DNA of 64,000 bases from Blakeslea trispora. Lineage: Eukaryota > Mucoromycota > Mucoromycetes > Mucorales > Choanephoraceae. Below, one piece after another: positions 24,567 to 35,247 of the stretch. Below the pieces are notes generated by a model. It ran no database searches. It was not told the origin of the DNA and saw only the letters and a list, made by a program, of their open reading frames with translations. Position numbers and translations under genes: made by a program. The stretch lies in NCBI GenBank assembly GCA_025331445.1, contig JAIWNE010000091.1:1-64000 (forward strand), written 5' to 3'. Each line of letters opens with the position of its first letter. Positions within the stretch are counted from its first letter, which is position 1.

Positions 24567-26263
24567 ATGAGATTACGTATACGACATCCAGAAGGCACTG
24601 CCACTCTTTCTATCACTGACCAAGAACAGACGGTAGGAGGACTAAAGCAGGAAGTTAAGGCGACACTGAATATAGCAGCTGACAGAAATATTCAACGTAA
24701 GCCTGAAAAAAAAAAGGGAATTACAATTTGTTAAAGCGTTTACTTATGATGTCTCTTAGTCTCTGGAGGATATCCTCCTAAAAACATTGAGGATGATAGT
24801 TTAAAATTACCTGAGGCTAATATCAGAAATGGCGATACCATCAGCGTGCGTTTACTTGATTCAGAGCAGGCTCCAAAAGAACCTGTGGTGCATAAAAATG
24901 CTGTTCAGACACCTAATGGCTTTTTGACGCTAAGAGTAAGTCAGTCATTATAACAATAAAAAAAAAGGAGCGAAAAAGAACTGAATCAATATGGGCAGGA
25001 AATGAAAGATGACAATTCATGTTTATTCCGCTCAGTTGGTAAGAACAAAACTATCATCATAGAAACACGGGTCATATTCACCTTCTTATTATTTACATTC
25101 TAGGGTGAGTTACTAGAAAGGATGATAGTTTACAGGATTTTTCTCTAAATGGTGTCCTAGTTATGTTGCTTTAAAAGAAGCAGAAGTTGCACAAGATTTA
25201 CGACAGAGTAAGTACAACTACTGAATACATGACTTTTTACATTGATGTTTTTTTTTTATTGAAAATAGTTGTTGCTCAGACAATCAGTTCGGATGAAATC
25301 AACTATTCGGATGCTATGTTGGGCATGGAGCGAAGTAAGATCAAGCGAGAGAGTTATATGCATTCATGATCTCTGTACTGATCTTTGCACTGAATTAGGC
25401 AAATATATTGAATGGATTCAAAAACCAAATGCTTGGGGTGGTGCTATAGGTGAGCAACAACAAAAAAAAGAAAGAATCTACAGTATAAGATTATGACCTT
25501 TTATTATTCTTTATATAGAACTGGCTATTCTTTCCGCTTATTTTGACTTGGGTAAGATTCATGTTAAAAAGGGCAGGGCGACAATACTAAAGTCAAACTC
25601 ATGTATGGTCATAGAAATCAACAGCATAGATGTTCAGAGCGGAAGAATGGATCGATTCGGTATGCTTGTAAGTTTCAGATAATTTGGACATGACTTATGA
25701 CCATCTTTTTTTTTCAGGTGAAGGAAAGAGTAAAGAACGTGCATTTGTTGTTTATAGTGGTATCCGTAAGTTGAATGCTCTCTTTCCCTCTCTATATCTT
25801 ACTTACTCTCTCTCTATAAGATTACGATGCCTTGGCACTGAATCCTCAATTCAATGGACCTAAAGAATTCGATGAAACAAGGTTTCCTCTTGATAATGAG
25901 CATGTTGTAGAGGCTGCTAGGAAACTAATAGACGACTTGAAAAAGGTAATTTTGGGACTCGGATTGAGTGTGATTCTCTCCTTATCATTGTTTAATAGAA
26001 TCATAAATACACTGATGTTGCCAATTTCACTTTGAGGTGTGAGCAATGTCAAAAGGGTTTGAAGGGACAAAAAGGTAAAGGCGAACAAATCTCTGCATGT
26101 TTTTCTTTATTTCATTTTTCTATTAAAAAAAATCTCTTTATTAGATGCTCAAGAACATGCTACTGTATGTCCTGTTTTTTTTTCTTATAAGCAAACAATG
26201 TACTATAACTAACTTCAATGAATTTAGGCAACTGGCCATATGCGATTTACTGAATACGAGTAA
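24567..26263 (+). CDS. OTU1: Ubiquitin thioesterase OTU1 (YOD1)
   Basis: Exons 24567-24696, 24760-24935, 24999-25038, 25104, 25161-25207, 25269-25334, 25399-25449, 25519-25551, 25615-25659, 25718-25765, 25821-25945, 25999-26074, 26145-26164 and 26228-26263 give 297 residues. A ubiquitin-like UBX-type domain comes first (MRLRIRHPEGTATLSI), then the OTU cysteine protease with catalytic MKDDNSCLFRSV (Asp, Cys) and YSGIHYDAL (His), and a C-terminal C2H2 finger (CEQCQKGL...EHATATGH). OTU1 works with Cdc48/p97 to trim ubiquitin chains in ER-associated degradation, as does the nearby OS-9 pathway. Joining RSVG to YVAL needs a one-nucleotide exon at 25104; the alternative acceptor at 25134 would insert eight residues (FFSKWCPS). 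With 14 tiny exons this gene is easy to miss. Confidence 0.93.
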
Positions 26264-26388
26264 AACTGATTCTTAATTAGATAAAGTTGAAAAAAAAAAG
26301 TAAAAATGAAAGACTTTTTTTTTTTTTGTATACAGAACAAAGACTTTGAAAGTGGATGACGATATATATTTCTAGAAAAAGGAACTAT

Positions 26389-28262
26389 TTATAAACAGAG
26401 ACCTAACAAACCAATGTTACATGTAGTGGTCACTACAATAACACTGGTAGTGGTAACAGTGGTAGCTACAGTGATAGAAGATGTGATTGTAGGTGCTGTA
26501 GCCGTAGCAATAGTGGTTGTAGGAACGATGACTGTATTAATCACAGTAGTTGGTGTAGTAGTGGTAGTAGTGGTGGCTGTGGTAGTAGTGGTTGTGGTCG
26601 GACTGGTTGCAAGGTTTGTGAGGATAGTGGTACTCAAGACAATATTGGTGGTCGTAGTGGTGGTGGTGGTGCTGGTGGTAGTTGTAGTGTCTGTGGTAGT
26701 CTGGGTGATGGATGGTATGGTTATTGACACAATCTGAGTTTGAGGATTGGGCACAGTTGATACAGAGGTAATTGTAGTAGGACTAGGCAATGTAGTCGTT
26801 GTTGTTGTCGTCGTCAATGTAGTGGTTGGGATAAGGATGGCAGTTGTGATAGTAGCAAGAAGCATGGATGTAGTGGTAGTGGCTGTTACAGGCACAGTGG
26901 TAACAGGTATAGTGTTAGTCAAGGTAGTCAGTCCATTGGTTGTTAAGGTAGTGAAACTACTGGAAGTGATTGTAACAGTAGCCACATTGGTAACTGTTTG
27001 TGAGGTTGTGATCGGATTTAAGGCCACAGTGGACAAAGCCGTTTGTATCAATGTGGTAGGGCGAATGGTAATTGCAGTGGTAGTTGTAGCAGTTGTAAGA
27101 GTGGAAGTGATAAAGGTCGTAACAAACAATGAAGTATCTCTCGTTGATGTAGAAGTACTAGTGGATGTTGTTGTCAGCGTAGTCGCAGTTGTACTAGTGA
27201 CAGTAGTAGGAACTGTAGTTAAACGGGTGGTGGTAGTGGTGGTAGGAATGAAGGAAGTAGAGGTAGCCGTTCTTGTCTGAGTCGTCCGTCCATCAATGGT
27301 AAAAGCTAGTTGAGAAGTGGTGGTCAATGTGGTAGTACCAGTAGAGAGGAGGACAACTGGCGTAGTCGTTGTCCCGGTAGTTGTAAAGGTTGTGACACCA
27401 GCAATGGTCGTGAGCGAGAAATAAGGCGATTGACTCGTTTGTGTGGTAGTGATGGTAGCGTCCGTTAAGCTGATATAGGTGGAGGTGGTTGTGACAGGGC
27501 CTGTGAAGGTTGTGATAAAAGTAGATGGTACACCATTAGAGACTGTTGTCACGGTAAATGTATAGAGACTGTCTGTAGTATAGGTTGTTGTGTAAGTAGC
27601 GATTGTAGGTGCTGTGGTAGTATAGGTTGTTATATATAGACTGTCGGCCAACAGGGAAGTCACAAATGAACTCGAGGTTGTGATGGTCTCAGTGATGTCC
27701 TGTTCGGAATTGATTGTGTCGGTAACAACGAATTGGTCTGTTAATGTTTGAGTAATATCAAAAGTGCCTTCAGGAAGAGGCAATGTCACTGTTTTAGTGA
27801 CTAAGATGGGACCATCTAAACGCATGTCCATTTTTTTTTCGAGTTAGTTTCCTATTGTTTTCTCTTGACTCTTCATAAATTCTTACGACTGCCTCCATCT
27901 ACAGTGGTGGTTGTGGTTGCAGTGGTAACAATAGTAGTGACAGCTAATTTATCATGATGCTTATGATGATGTTTATGATGATGTCTATGATGATGATCGT
28001 CATCATCAAATCCGTATTCATCATAATCAATGTCATTGTAATCGTATTCATCAAAATCAATTTCGTGAGAACCACCAGAGTAATCATAAATGTGTTCATT
28101 GTATTGACGCTTTTGCCTTAGTAATGCAACACTTGGTGTATCCACATGTTGAGAAAGGAATGTAGTTGACTCAAGCAATAAAGTGTTTTCAACCTTATCT
28201 TTTCGTTGAATAAACACCGAAGCTCCTAAAATTGCAAAATATAAAAAAGGAACTAAATGCAT
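26389..28262 (-). CDS. Thr-rich secreted surface protein, member 1 of tandem pair
   Basis: Exons 28262-27887 and 27815-26389 give 600 residues. The intron has a GTAAGA donor, a CTAAC branch site and a TTTAG acceptor. The N-terminus MHLVPFLYFAILGASVFIQ is a signal peptide or anchor. Then come a Lys-Arg site (LLRQKR|QYNEHIYDY), an acidic Tyr-rich block (DFDEYDYNDIDYDEYGFDDDD) and a His-rich block (HHHRHHHKHHHKHH). The remaining ~470 residues are mostly Thr, Val, Ser and Ile (VTKTVTLPLPEG, long poly-Thr), typical of heavily O-mannosylated wall or mucin-like proteins, ending CNIGLLGLCL. The His/acidic block could bind metal. Function unknown. The neighbour at 28913-31464 has the same plan and a matching tail, so the two are paralogues. 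Confidence 0.8.
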
Positions 28263-28912
28263 TGGCTAAGAAAAGGATCTTCTTTGGGATGTTAGAAAGT
28301 GAAAGAAACTACCTTTTTTTTTAATGGAGAATACCTTACTTCAAATTCGTTACTTTTGAACAAGACAAACAAAAAAAAAGTTAAATAAAGGACCATAGCT
28401 TTCATCAAATCCCTTAATCGGATCATTGTATCTCAATCATAATTGTACAGTCCATCAAGACGAATGAAAGCTACGGAAAAATTCAAAATTTGACAAGTGT
28501 CTTGCTTTTGTAAACAATAAGTAAATTGCTTGATTTGGAAATGAAAACTTCTAGAGCTTGTAAACTCAGGATATCAAGTAATAGTGAATGCTAGAGCACA
28601 CAAGGTCAGTACTAAGGAGAGAAGCCATGAAGGCAAAAGAAACAATCTAGTTGTAATGAAAGCTATGTAAAGTTACTTGCAATATATTTCTAAATCACCT
28701 TTCGAGATAACTACATTGGAGGTGACACATTGTTTTATTTTGTTTAGTACTTCATTTGGTGTTGGTACTTGTTCAAGAAAAGAAACTCTGAACAGCAGGC
28801 TTTTCTTTTTAGCTCCTTTCATAACCGTTTTTTTTATGTTTATTTGTTTGCTTTTTTAAAAAAAAAGTGCTATAGACAAGAAAAAAAAAAAGGACTAATA
28901 GAATTCAAATGA
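28263..28912. other. Intergenic between the two Thr-rich protein genes
   Basis: A 650-bp promoter/terminator region with A runs and no ORF of note or recognisable repeat. Confidence 0.6.
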
Positions 28913-31464
28913 CTAAATACATATTCCGAGCGCGTTGAGAATACATGTAGTTCGAATAGTAAGGACGGAAGTAACCAAAGAAGTTACAACTGCAGTAACT
29001 GTTTGCGCTGGCAAGGTAATACTTGAAGTCAGAGTGTTTGTCACTGTATTTGTTACTGTGTTGGTTAAGATGCTTGTGACAGGGCTTATCACTGTATTGA
29101 TCACTGTGTTTGTTACTGTGTTGGTCAAGATGCTTGTGACAGGGCTTATCACTGTATTTGTTACTGTATTGGTTAAGATGCTTGTGACAGGGCTTATCAC
29201 TGTATTTGTTACTGTATTGGTTAAGATGCTTGTGACAGGACTTGTCACTGTATTGATCACTGTGTTCGTTACTGTGTTGGTCAATATACTTGTAACAGGG
29301 CTGATCACTGTGTCAGTCACGGTGTTTGTTAGCAAGCTAGTCAAAATACTTGTGACGGGACTTGTCACTGTGTTTGTTACTGTGTTGGTCAATATACTTG
29401 TAACAGGGCTTGTTACTGTGTTGATCACCGTGTTGGTTACTGTATTAGTTAGAATGCTTGTAACAGGGCTTATCACCGTGTCAGTCACTGTGTTGGTCAA
29501 TATACTAGTTACTGGGCTTGTCACTGTGTTGGTCAATATACTTGTAACAGGGCTGATCACTGTGTAAGTCACGGTGTTTGTTAGCAAGCTAGTCAAAATA
29601 CTTGTGACGGGACTTGTCACTGTGTTCGTTACTGTGTTCGTTACTGTGTTGGTCAATATACTAGTCACTGGACTTATCACTGTGTTCGTCACGGTGTTTG
29701 TTAGCAAGCTAGTCAAGATACTTGTGACGGGACTTGTCACTGTGATGGTTACTGTGCTAGTTAATACATTGGTTACCGTATTTATTTGTAAGCTAGTAAG
29801 AATGCTCGTTACCGGGCTTGTTACTGTGTTGGTAAGAGTATTGGTGACCGTATTGGTAAGCAAGCTTGTCAAGATACTAGTCACTGGGCTTGTCACTGTG
29901 TTAGTGACTGTGCTAATCTGTGTATTGGTTACGGTGCTGGTCAGTAAGCTCGTTATTGGACTTGTCACTGTATTAGTGAATGTAAGCAAACTGGTCAAGA
30001 CACTGGTAACTGGGCTTGTCAATGTGCTAGTCACAATATTTGTGAAAGAAGTTGTCAGTACATTGGTTCTAGTGCTTGTTACTGTATTTGTTGAAACTGT
30101 TACAGCTGTAGTGGTACTAATCAACGTGCTTGTTACTGTGTTTGCTATTGTTGCGGTTATAGTTGTTGGGGAAACAGCTGTAATAGTGCTGGCAATAGTT
30201 GCTGTAACTGATGCTGTGCTTGTGGCAACAGAAGTTATGGTTGATGTCTGAATGTATGTGACAGTAAATGGAACAGTAATTGGCAAAATTGATGTTTTTG
30301 TCAATGTCAAGGTATTAATTAAAGTGTTGGTTATAGGTATCGTTGTGGTTTTTGTAGATGCAGTTGTCACTGTTTGGAGCGATGTAACAGTCTGCGTAAC
30401 AAAATATGTCTTTGACTCATAAATTATTCTGGTCTTAGTTTGGATACTTAAAGATGTAACAGGAGGGACCAGACTGATTGTAGATTTAGTTACTGTTGTA
30501 TAATAAGAGGTATCAACTACATATACAGTGTCTGTGGTTTCTTGATATACATTCGTAGCAATTGGGTATGTAAATTCTATAGCGCTGAGAAATACATTGT
30601 CTTGTGCAATAACTTGGGTTGTAATAAAACTCGATGTTTCCAAGGACGTATAGACTGATACATAAGGAGTTGGTGAATTTATCAAAGTTGTATACTCTCT
30701 AAGTATTACATAAGATGTTGGATAGGTAGAAGTATATGTAGAATGACTCAATACTGAAAAAACAGAAGTGTCTGTAGTTGTTCCTACCACAGCATGATTT
30801 ACAGTAGAGACAGCTATAGTTTGCCTAGTAAAATAGGAAGTGAGAACCTCAGTTACATCATAGACTGTGTCATAAGCTGGTACAATCTTGGTAACTGTAG
30901 TTGCTAAACATTCTATATTATTTTGTAGGTAAGCCTCTTTTTCTTTCGGTTGATTGGCTAGAACATGAAATAAACACTACCTGACATATAATGATAGTCC
31001 GGACTAATCTCTTCGTACTGATATCTTTTATGCCTGCCAGTTAAACCTCTTGATTGAACTTTCGGTAGCTTAGCTAGAGATGTCTCTTTGCTGAATATCT
31101 CTCTTGGATTATAACTTCTTATAGCTGAACCTTCTTTGAGTTTAAAAAACTCTGTATTGAAATGCTGATCATTAACCGATGTCATATAGGCTGAGTCAGT
31201 TTGAGACAGTACTTTGGTTGCTAGAGATGGCTGAAATGATGTTCCATTATTGATATCATCAGGGCGTATGTATTTCTTTGCTTCAAGATCCAATCTCTTT
31301 TGTTCATTTTTTTCTGGATCCTTTCCTATAATATCGAATGACAAGGAAGGTAGGCTAGAAATATGCTGAGAGCGCAACTGTAGGATCTTTTCATTTTGTG
31401 GTTTACATAAAGCAATTGTCGTGAATAACAAGAAAAAGACCAAATAGCGAAATATTAGGTTCAT
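28913..31464 (-). CDS. Thr-rich secreted surface protein with nested repeats, member 2 of tandem pair
   Basis: Exons 31464-30981 and 30903-28913 give 824 residues. The N-terminus MNLIFRYLVFFLLFTTIALC is a strong signal peptide. About 130 mixed residues lead to GRHKR|YQYEEISPDY, a Lys-Arg site with an acidic Tyr-rich follow-on as in member 1. After the intron the protein becomes Thr/Val/Ser-rich (VTKIVPAYDTVYDVTE), then enters about 16 repeats centred on SPVTSILT spaced by NTVT tetrapeptides, and ends CILNALGICI. Such repeats suit an extended, O-glycosylated wall or adhesin-like stalk. An ATATAG acceptor 9 nt upstream of the chosen TTTAG would also keep the frame and add three residues. Function unknown; no ligand-binding or enzymatic domain is visible. 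Confidence 0.8.
28990..30010 (-). repeat. Tandem coding repeat, 12-bp unit nested in 36-72-bp units
   Basis: Units of SPVTSILTNTVTNTV[T/I] recur about 16 times. The commonest period is 48 bp (16 residues), and longer or shorter copies differ by whole 12-bp [T/I]NTV blocks. Both length classes keep the reading frame, which indicates expansion by slippage under coding constraint. Confidence 0.9.
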
Positions 31465-31944
31465 GAATCAATAGAGATACAGAGCCGCTTAAAAAAAACA
31501 TAAAGCAAAAGATGGCATATTGAACTTCGGACGTATAAGGTAAAATTCACTCATGAAAAAAAAAAAAAGCCTATTCATGGCGTAAATGTACTTTTTCGAT
31601 TTTTTTTCTTTTCATATGAAGGACATAATCTTTATTGTTCCGAGCAGCACAAATAAAGTTTATTCAAGTACCATCTACAAAATAAGAGATCACATTTACA
31701 AAGACCTATTATGAATAAGCTGAGATGCTTAAACCTAACCAAAAATAAACAATATTCTTATAAAGACTAGCTGTAAAGAAAGAAAGAAAAAAAAAGTCTC
31801 CTTAAAACAAAACAAAACTTGTTGAATCGTCAAATTAATTTGTTTCTTGTAGAAATAATTTGTTTAATTTTTACATGTACCCAAGTAAGGATACTCTTTT
31901 TACACAGAAAACTATTATTAGGTCATGTGACAAGTTTAAGCATA
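31465..31944. other. Intergenic, no gene seen
   Basis: Upstream of the second Thr-rich gene and downstream of the PH-domain gene. A/T runs only. Confidence 0.6.
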
Positions 31945-33031
31945 TCATAAGTGAAATCGTTTTTTGTACATTAGGAAAGTGGGACTATCTAGAGAAACTT
32001 CACATTCCTTTTGGCGAACGCTTTGTGAACAAGGGGAAGTTGTGAGTTGTATTTTGTAGTTCTCTCTTTGCTGGCTTCGCTCAGAGAAAAGATAATGACT
32101 GCATTGATTGTGCGAAAATAGAGATGCCTTGGCAATCTTTCTGTTATCAAGGTAGTCGAACATTTCAACCGGACCAATCACCGCACCAGTAGGTGAAGGC
32201 AAAGTACTGGAGGAAGATATAACTGAAGGTAGTTGAAAGGAGCTTCTTCGTCTCTTTTGGTTGTAAAATATTTGGTGAGGTGAAATGCTTGTTTCAGCTG
32301 AACATTGCTCAGATAGAGATTGTTCTGGCAAAGGACGCTCTGGCAAAGGATGTTCTGGCAGAGGCTGTATTGGTAAAGGCGGCTGCTGTTGTTGTTGTTG
32401 TAACAATATATGGTCAGTGATGATAGGTGTCAAAGTTTGCTTTCTTCGGGACAATAAAGGTTCTTTTTTAATAACTTCTTCCTCAACATTGATGCAACGA
32501 AGAGGAAGTACAGGTGACCTGTAGATTGCCGGGGATGCAGCAACTAATGTATTGACACTCACAACTGATGGAAGTCGTTTATGCTTTGAGTCAAAAGAGG
32601 ATGTAGTAGAGGAATGTTTGAGGATTCTTTCTTCTATAGCAGAAATCCAATTTTCCATATCGAATTCATTCTTGCATTCGACAACCCAGGGTTTTGTCGA
32701 CTGTGGCTCTTTCTTGGGCTCTAGTCTAAAGCAAAATGGACGCTGTGAAGTAGGAGTGGGTATGACTCGGTAGACATGACGCAAATTCAATACTTGTGAA
32801 GGATTATCAGAGTGCTGTCAACAAAAGAAAAAAGAGGTGAATAAGTTGAATTGACAAAATATCAGGTTTTCTTTTGTTTACCTCATCTTTGTAAAACCTC
32901 AGCTCAGAATCAAGTAAAACAAAGTATTTTGAAATCCAGCGCGTTCGTCCAAATGGTAGCGATATCATTTTTGTCAACCAACCAGCAACAGGTGTAGTTG
33001 ACTTGGGTGTAGAGGAACGATTTTCCATCAT
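31945..33031 (-). CDS. PH-domain protein
   Basis: Exons 33031-32882 and 32814-31945 give 339 residues (start at 33028 is an alternative, since two Met codons are adjacent). Residues 14-120 form a pleckstrin-homology domain: VAGWLTKMISLPFGRTRWISKYF, FYKDE, the strands around VYRVIP and PFCFRLE, and the closing helix with its invariant Trp in FDMENWISAIEERI. PH domains bind phosphoinositides or proteins at membranes. After the domain come a short poly-Gln and a Pro-rich stretch with imperfect five-residue repeats (PLPEH, PLPER, PLPEQ, SLSEQ), a likely SH3 ligand, and a Ser-rich basic tail. The specific role is unknown. The intron splits the beta-sandwich between FYKDE and HSDNPSQ. Confidence 0.85.
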
Positions 33032-34712
33032 GATGGGGGTAATTCTTTAAAGAACGATGAAAAGAAAAAGGAACGACAAAGGAAGAAAGAGATAAAGAAT
33101 AAACGTCAAATCTTTTATAAGCATTTATAAACATTTCAATCATGATGACACATAAAGTTTTACTGTTGTAAATATTACTGTTACTCACTGACCTTAATTT
33201 ACAATGCAAAATATAAATAAATTACGCCTAAACACTATCAACTCCTGAATTGAATGATGCCACTTGTCCTACAATCAATAAACATTTTCGCCTTCTTCAA
33301 ACCATATGAAAAAACTAATTTGGAATATAGAAATCGCACGGGCGTACAGCTCAATCGAACCAAACAATACCCAGAGCATATCTTGAGATAAAAAAAAAAG
33401 GGGGGGAGGGGGAAGGGATCGAAATCTCTCGAGGATTGAAAGCTATACATGCTATGATAAAGGTCTGAAGGAAATCCTAATTTTTGGGATAGACTCTTTG
33501 CTGGATCGTTGCAATAGTCAAGAAGAGCTACACAATCAATTGGTTTATTAAAGCTATTTATTCAAAAGGGAATATTTGTCAGCCAACAAGGCGTAAGTTG
33601 GATAGCTGAGAATCGAGAAAATGTGTTCCATAAAAAGACAAACCAAAAAGTATATAAAAAATGAAAAGAAAACTAAACGTCAATATGAGAGTTGTTTAGC
33701 GCCTGAAGACAGATAACTGTAAATCATAGAGATAAAAGCAAGTGATTGAAGCTAATAAACAAAGAAGAAAACATTCAGGTAGTGTTGATGAATTGAGAAT
33801 AACCTTTGATCACAAGTCTTATTGGCGCAATAAACTTTAAGATCTTGTGGCGATCTTTTAGCTGTTGAAAAAAAATAAGGGAGGGGGGGGGAGGAGGAAG
33901 GGATGAACATAAGTCATCTCTGAAAGTTTTTAGCATAAAAAAAAAAGAATTTCCACTACTTTGGTTTGAATGTTTACAACTTCTTGATTAGTGTTTTAGC
34001 ATGAATCTCAATCATGCAAAGAATAGAGGTCTCGTTGTGGTAAAACTACTTTTTACCTCACCAGTTTTCAATTTCTGCCTGATATAGAAAACAGAAGTCT
34101 GAATTTACATCCACTATGTCCCCCCTTTTTCTTTTCTTGTATCGTCAAGAATCTACTATGCTTACTTTTTCATGCAAACTGTAAGGGAGAGATAGTTTTT
34201 GCTATCAGAGACAAATGTGTTTGTTTTGTGCGGGTTTAAATGCCAACATATCAAAATCATCTTCTTTTGTTCCTTGATCAATGGCGAAAGGGAAGCTTTA
34301 TGAGTGTTGTTCCTAAGATCGAAGAAAATCTTGGCTAAAAAAAAAGAGTGAGATCATTTTCTTTATGTAAACAATCAAACTTGTTGGGCGCAAAGTATAG
34401 TTATGGCGCATCATTTCATATTGGATTGATATTGTAATTCTCATGTTAGACATACAATCAGCCAGAAATAGTTTGGCAATATTTATTTGGGTTTCTTCTA
34501 TCATTTTCCAAATAACAAAAGCTAGCGTACAAGAATGGTGCAGACTAGTCCTTTACTCACGCTCCCCCCCCCTTGCCTCCTTTCTTTAGACTGTTACACT
34601 CATCTGTATTCTATTCAAATCGTTATAATTGTTTATTGAGTTTTGTGTATAAAGTGTCGACTTCTTCCATTCACAGATACCAGCTCTTTTTGTTAGTCTA
34701 TTTCTATTTTCT
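33032..34712. other. Intergenic, 1.7 kb without a recognisable gene
   Basis: Contains G-rich runs (GGGGGGAGGGGG near 33401; GGGAGGGGGGG near 33882) and C/A/T homopolymers. All ORFs are under 75 codons and of low complexity. No tRNA seen. Confidence 0.55.
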
Positions 34713-35247
34713 CTAGTACGCATCTCTAAACAATTGATCCCAGCCGCGTTCAAGCTGTCCAATATAACCTCCGTTTTCCATGTCGCCTTCATCTTCTACA
34801 CTCAATTCAATTGAATGACAAGAAGGCGTATTCAAAGTCTCTTCCTCATCTGTGAATGTGTCTTCAACCATCGTCACATCTTCGGATAGCTCTTCTGTAG
34901 ATGTGTTGATCCATGTGTTTCCTAGGTTAGCCCTTGCTGCTGCTGAAATTTGGTAGCTGTGGGTGTTTGGGTATAGAGGAGTCACATTTGATGGATTGCT
35001 TGAAGAGACTGTATTGCTTAAATTGATTCGTTTATTCACTGAATGTTCAGTCTATCATAAAAACATTGGCATGGGCCCAATATCTGAAGTAATCCTGTCC
35101 AACTTACTTCTGATGTGTCTAATGAAGCCAATTTGCGTTTCATGGCATTGCTCTGCTGTTTTTGAGCTACAGTCATAGTCGCTTAATATCAATGATTATT
35201 TCAGAATCAAATTACTTACATAATGCTTGAACCGAATGCATATTCAT
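34713..35247 (-). CDS. Small Ser/Thr-rich acidic protein, unknown
   Basis: Exons 35247-35220, 35181-35108 and 35051-34713 give 146 residues, beginning MNMHSVQALSTMTVAQKQQ. A basic stretch (MKRKLASLDTSE) may be a nuclear signal; the middle is Ser/Asn-rich (TVSSSNPSNVTPLYPNTHSY), and the second half is acidic (TVMVEDTFTDEEETLN-like) with a conserved-looking end YIGQLERGWDQLFRDAY. No domain recognised. An alternative acceptor 15 bp further (exon 2 from 35166) also keeps the frame and removes five residues. Both introns have clear GTAAGT donors and the phases close, so the gene is probably real. Confidence 0.65.

Noticed and set aside
25187..25496. Two overlapping plus ORFs in OTU1
   Set aside because: They read through introns or out of frame; the spliced model recovers OTU and zinc-finger motifs.
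26414..30251. Val-rich plus-strand ORFs of 107-225 codons
   Set aside because: Antisense images of the Thr-rich repeats: Thr codons ACN read as Val-type codons on the other strand, so open frames arise for free.
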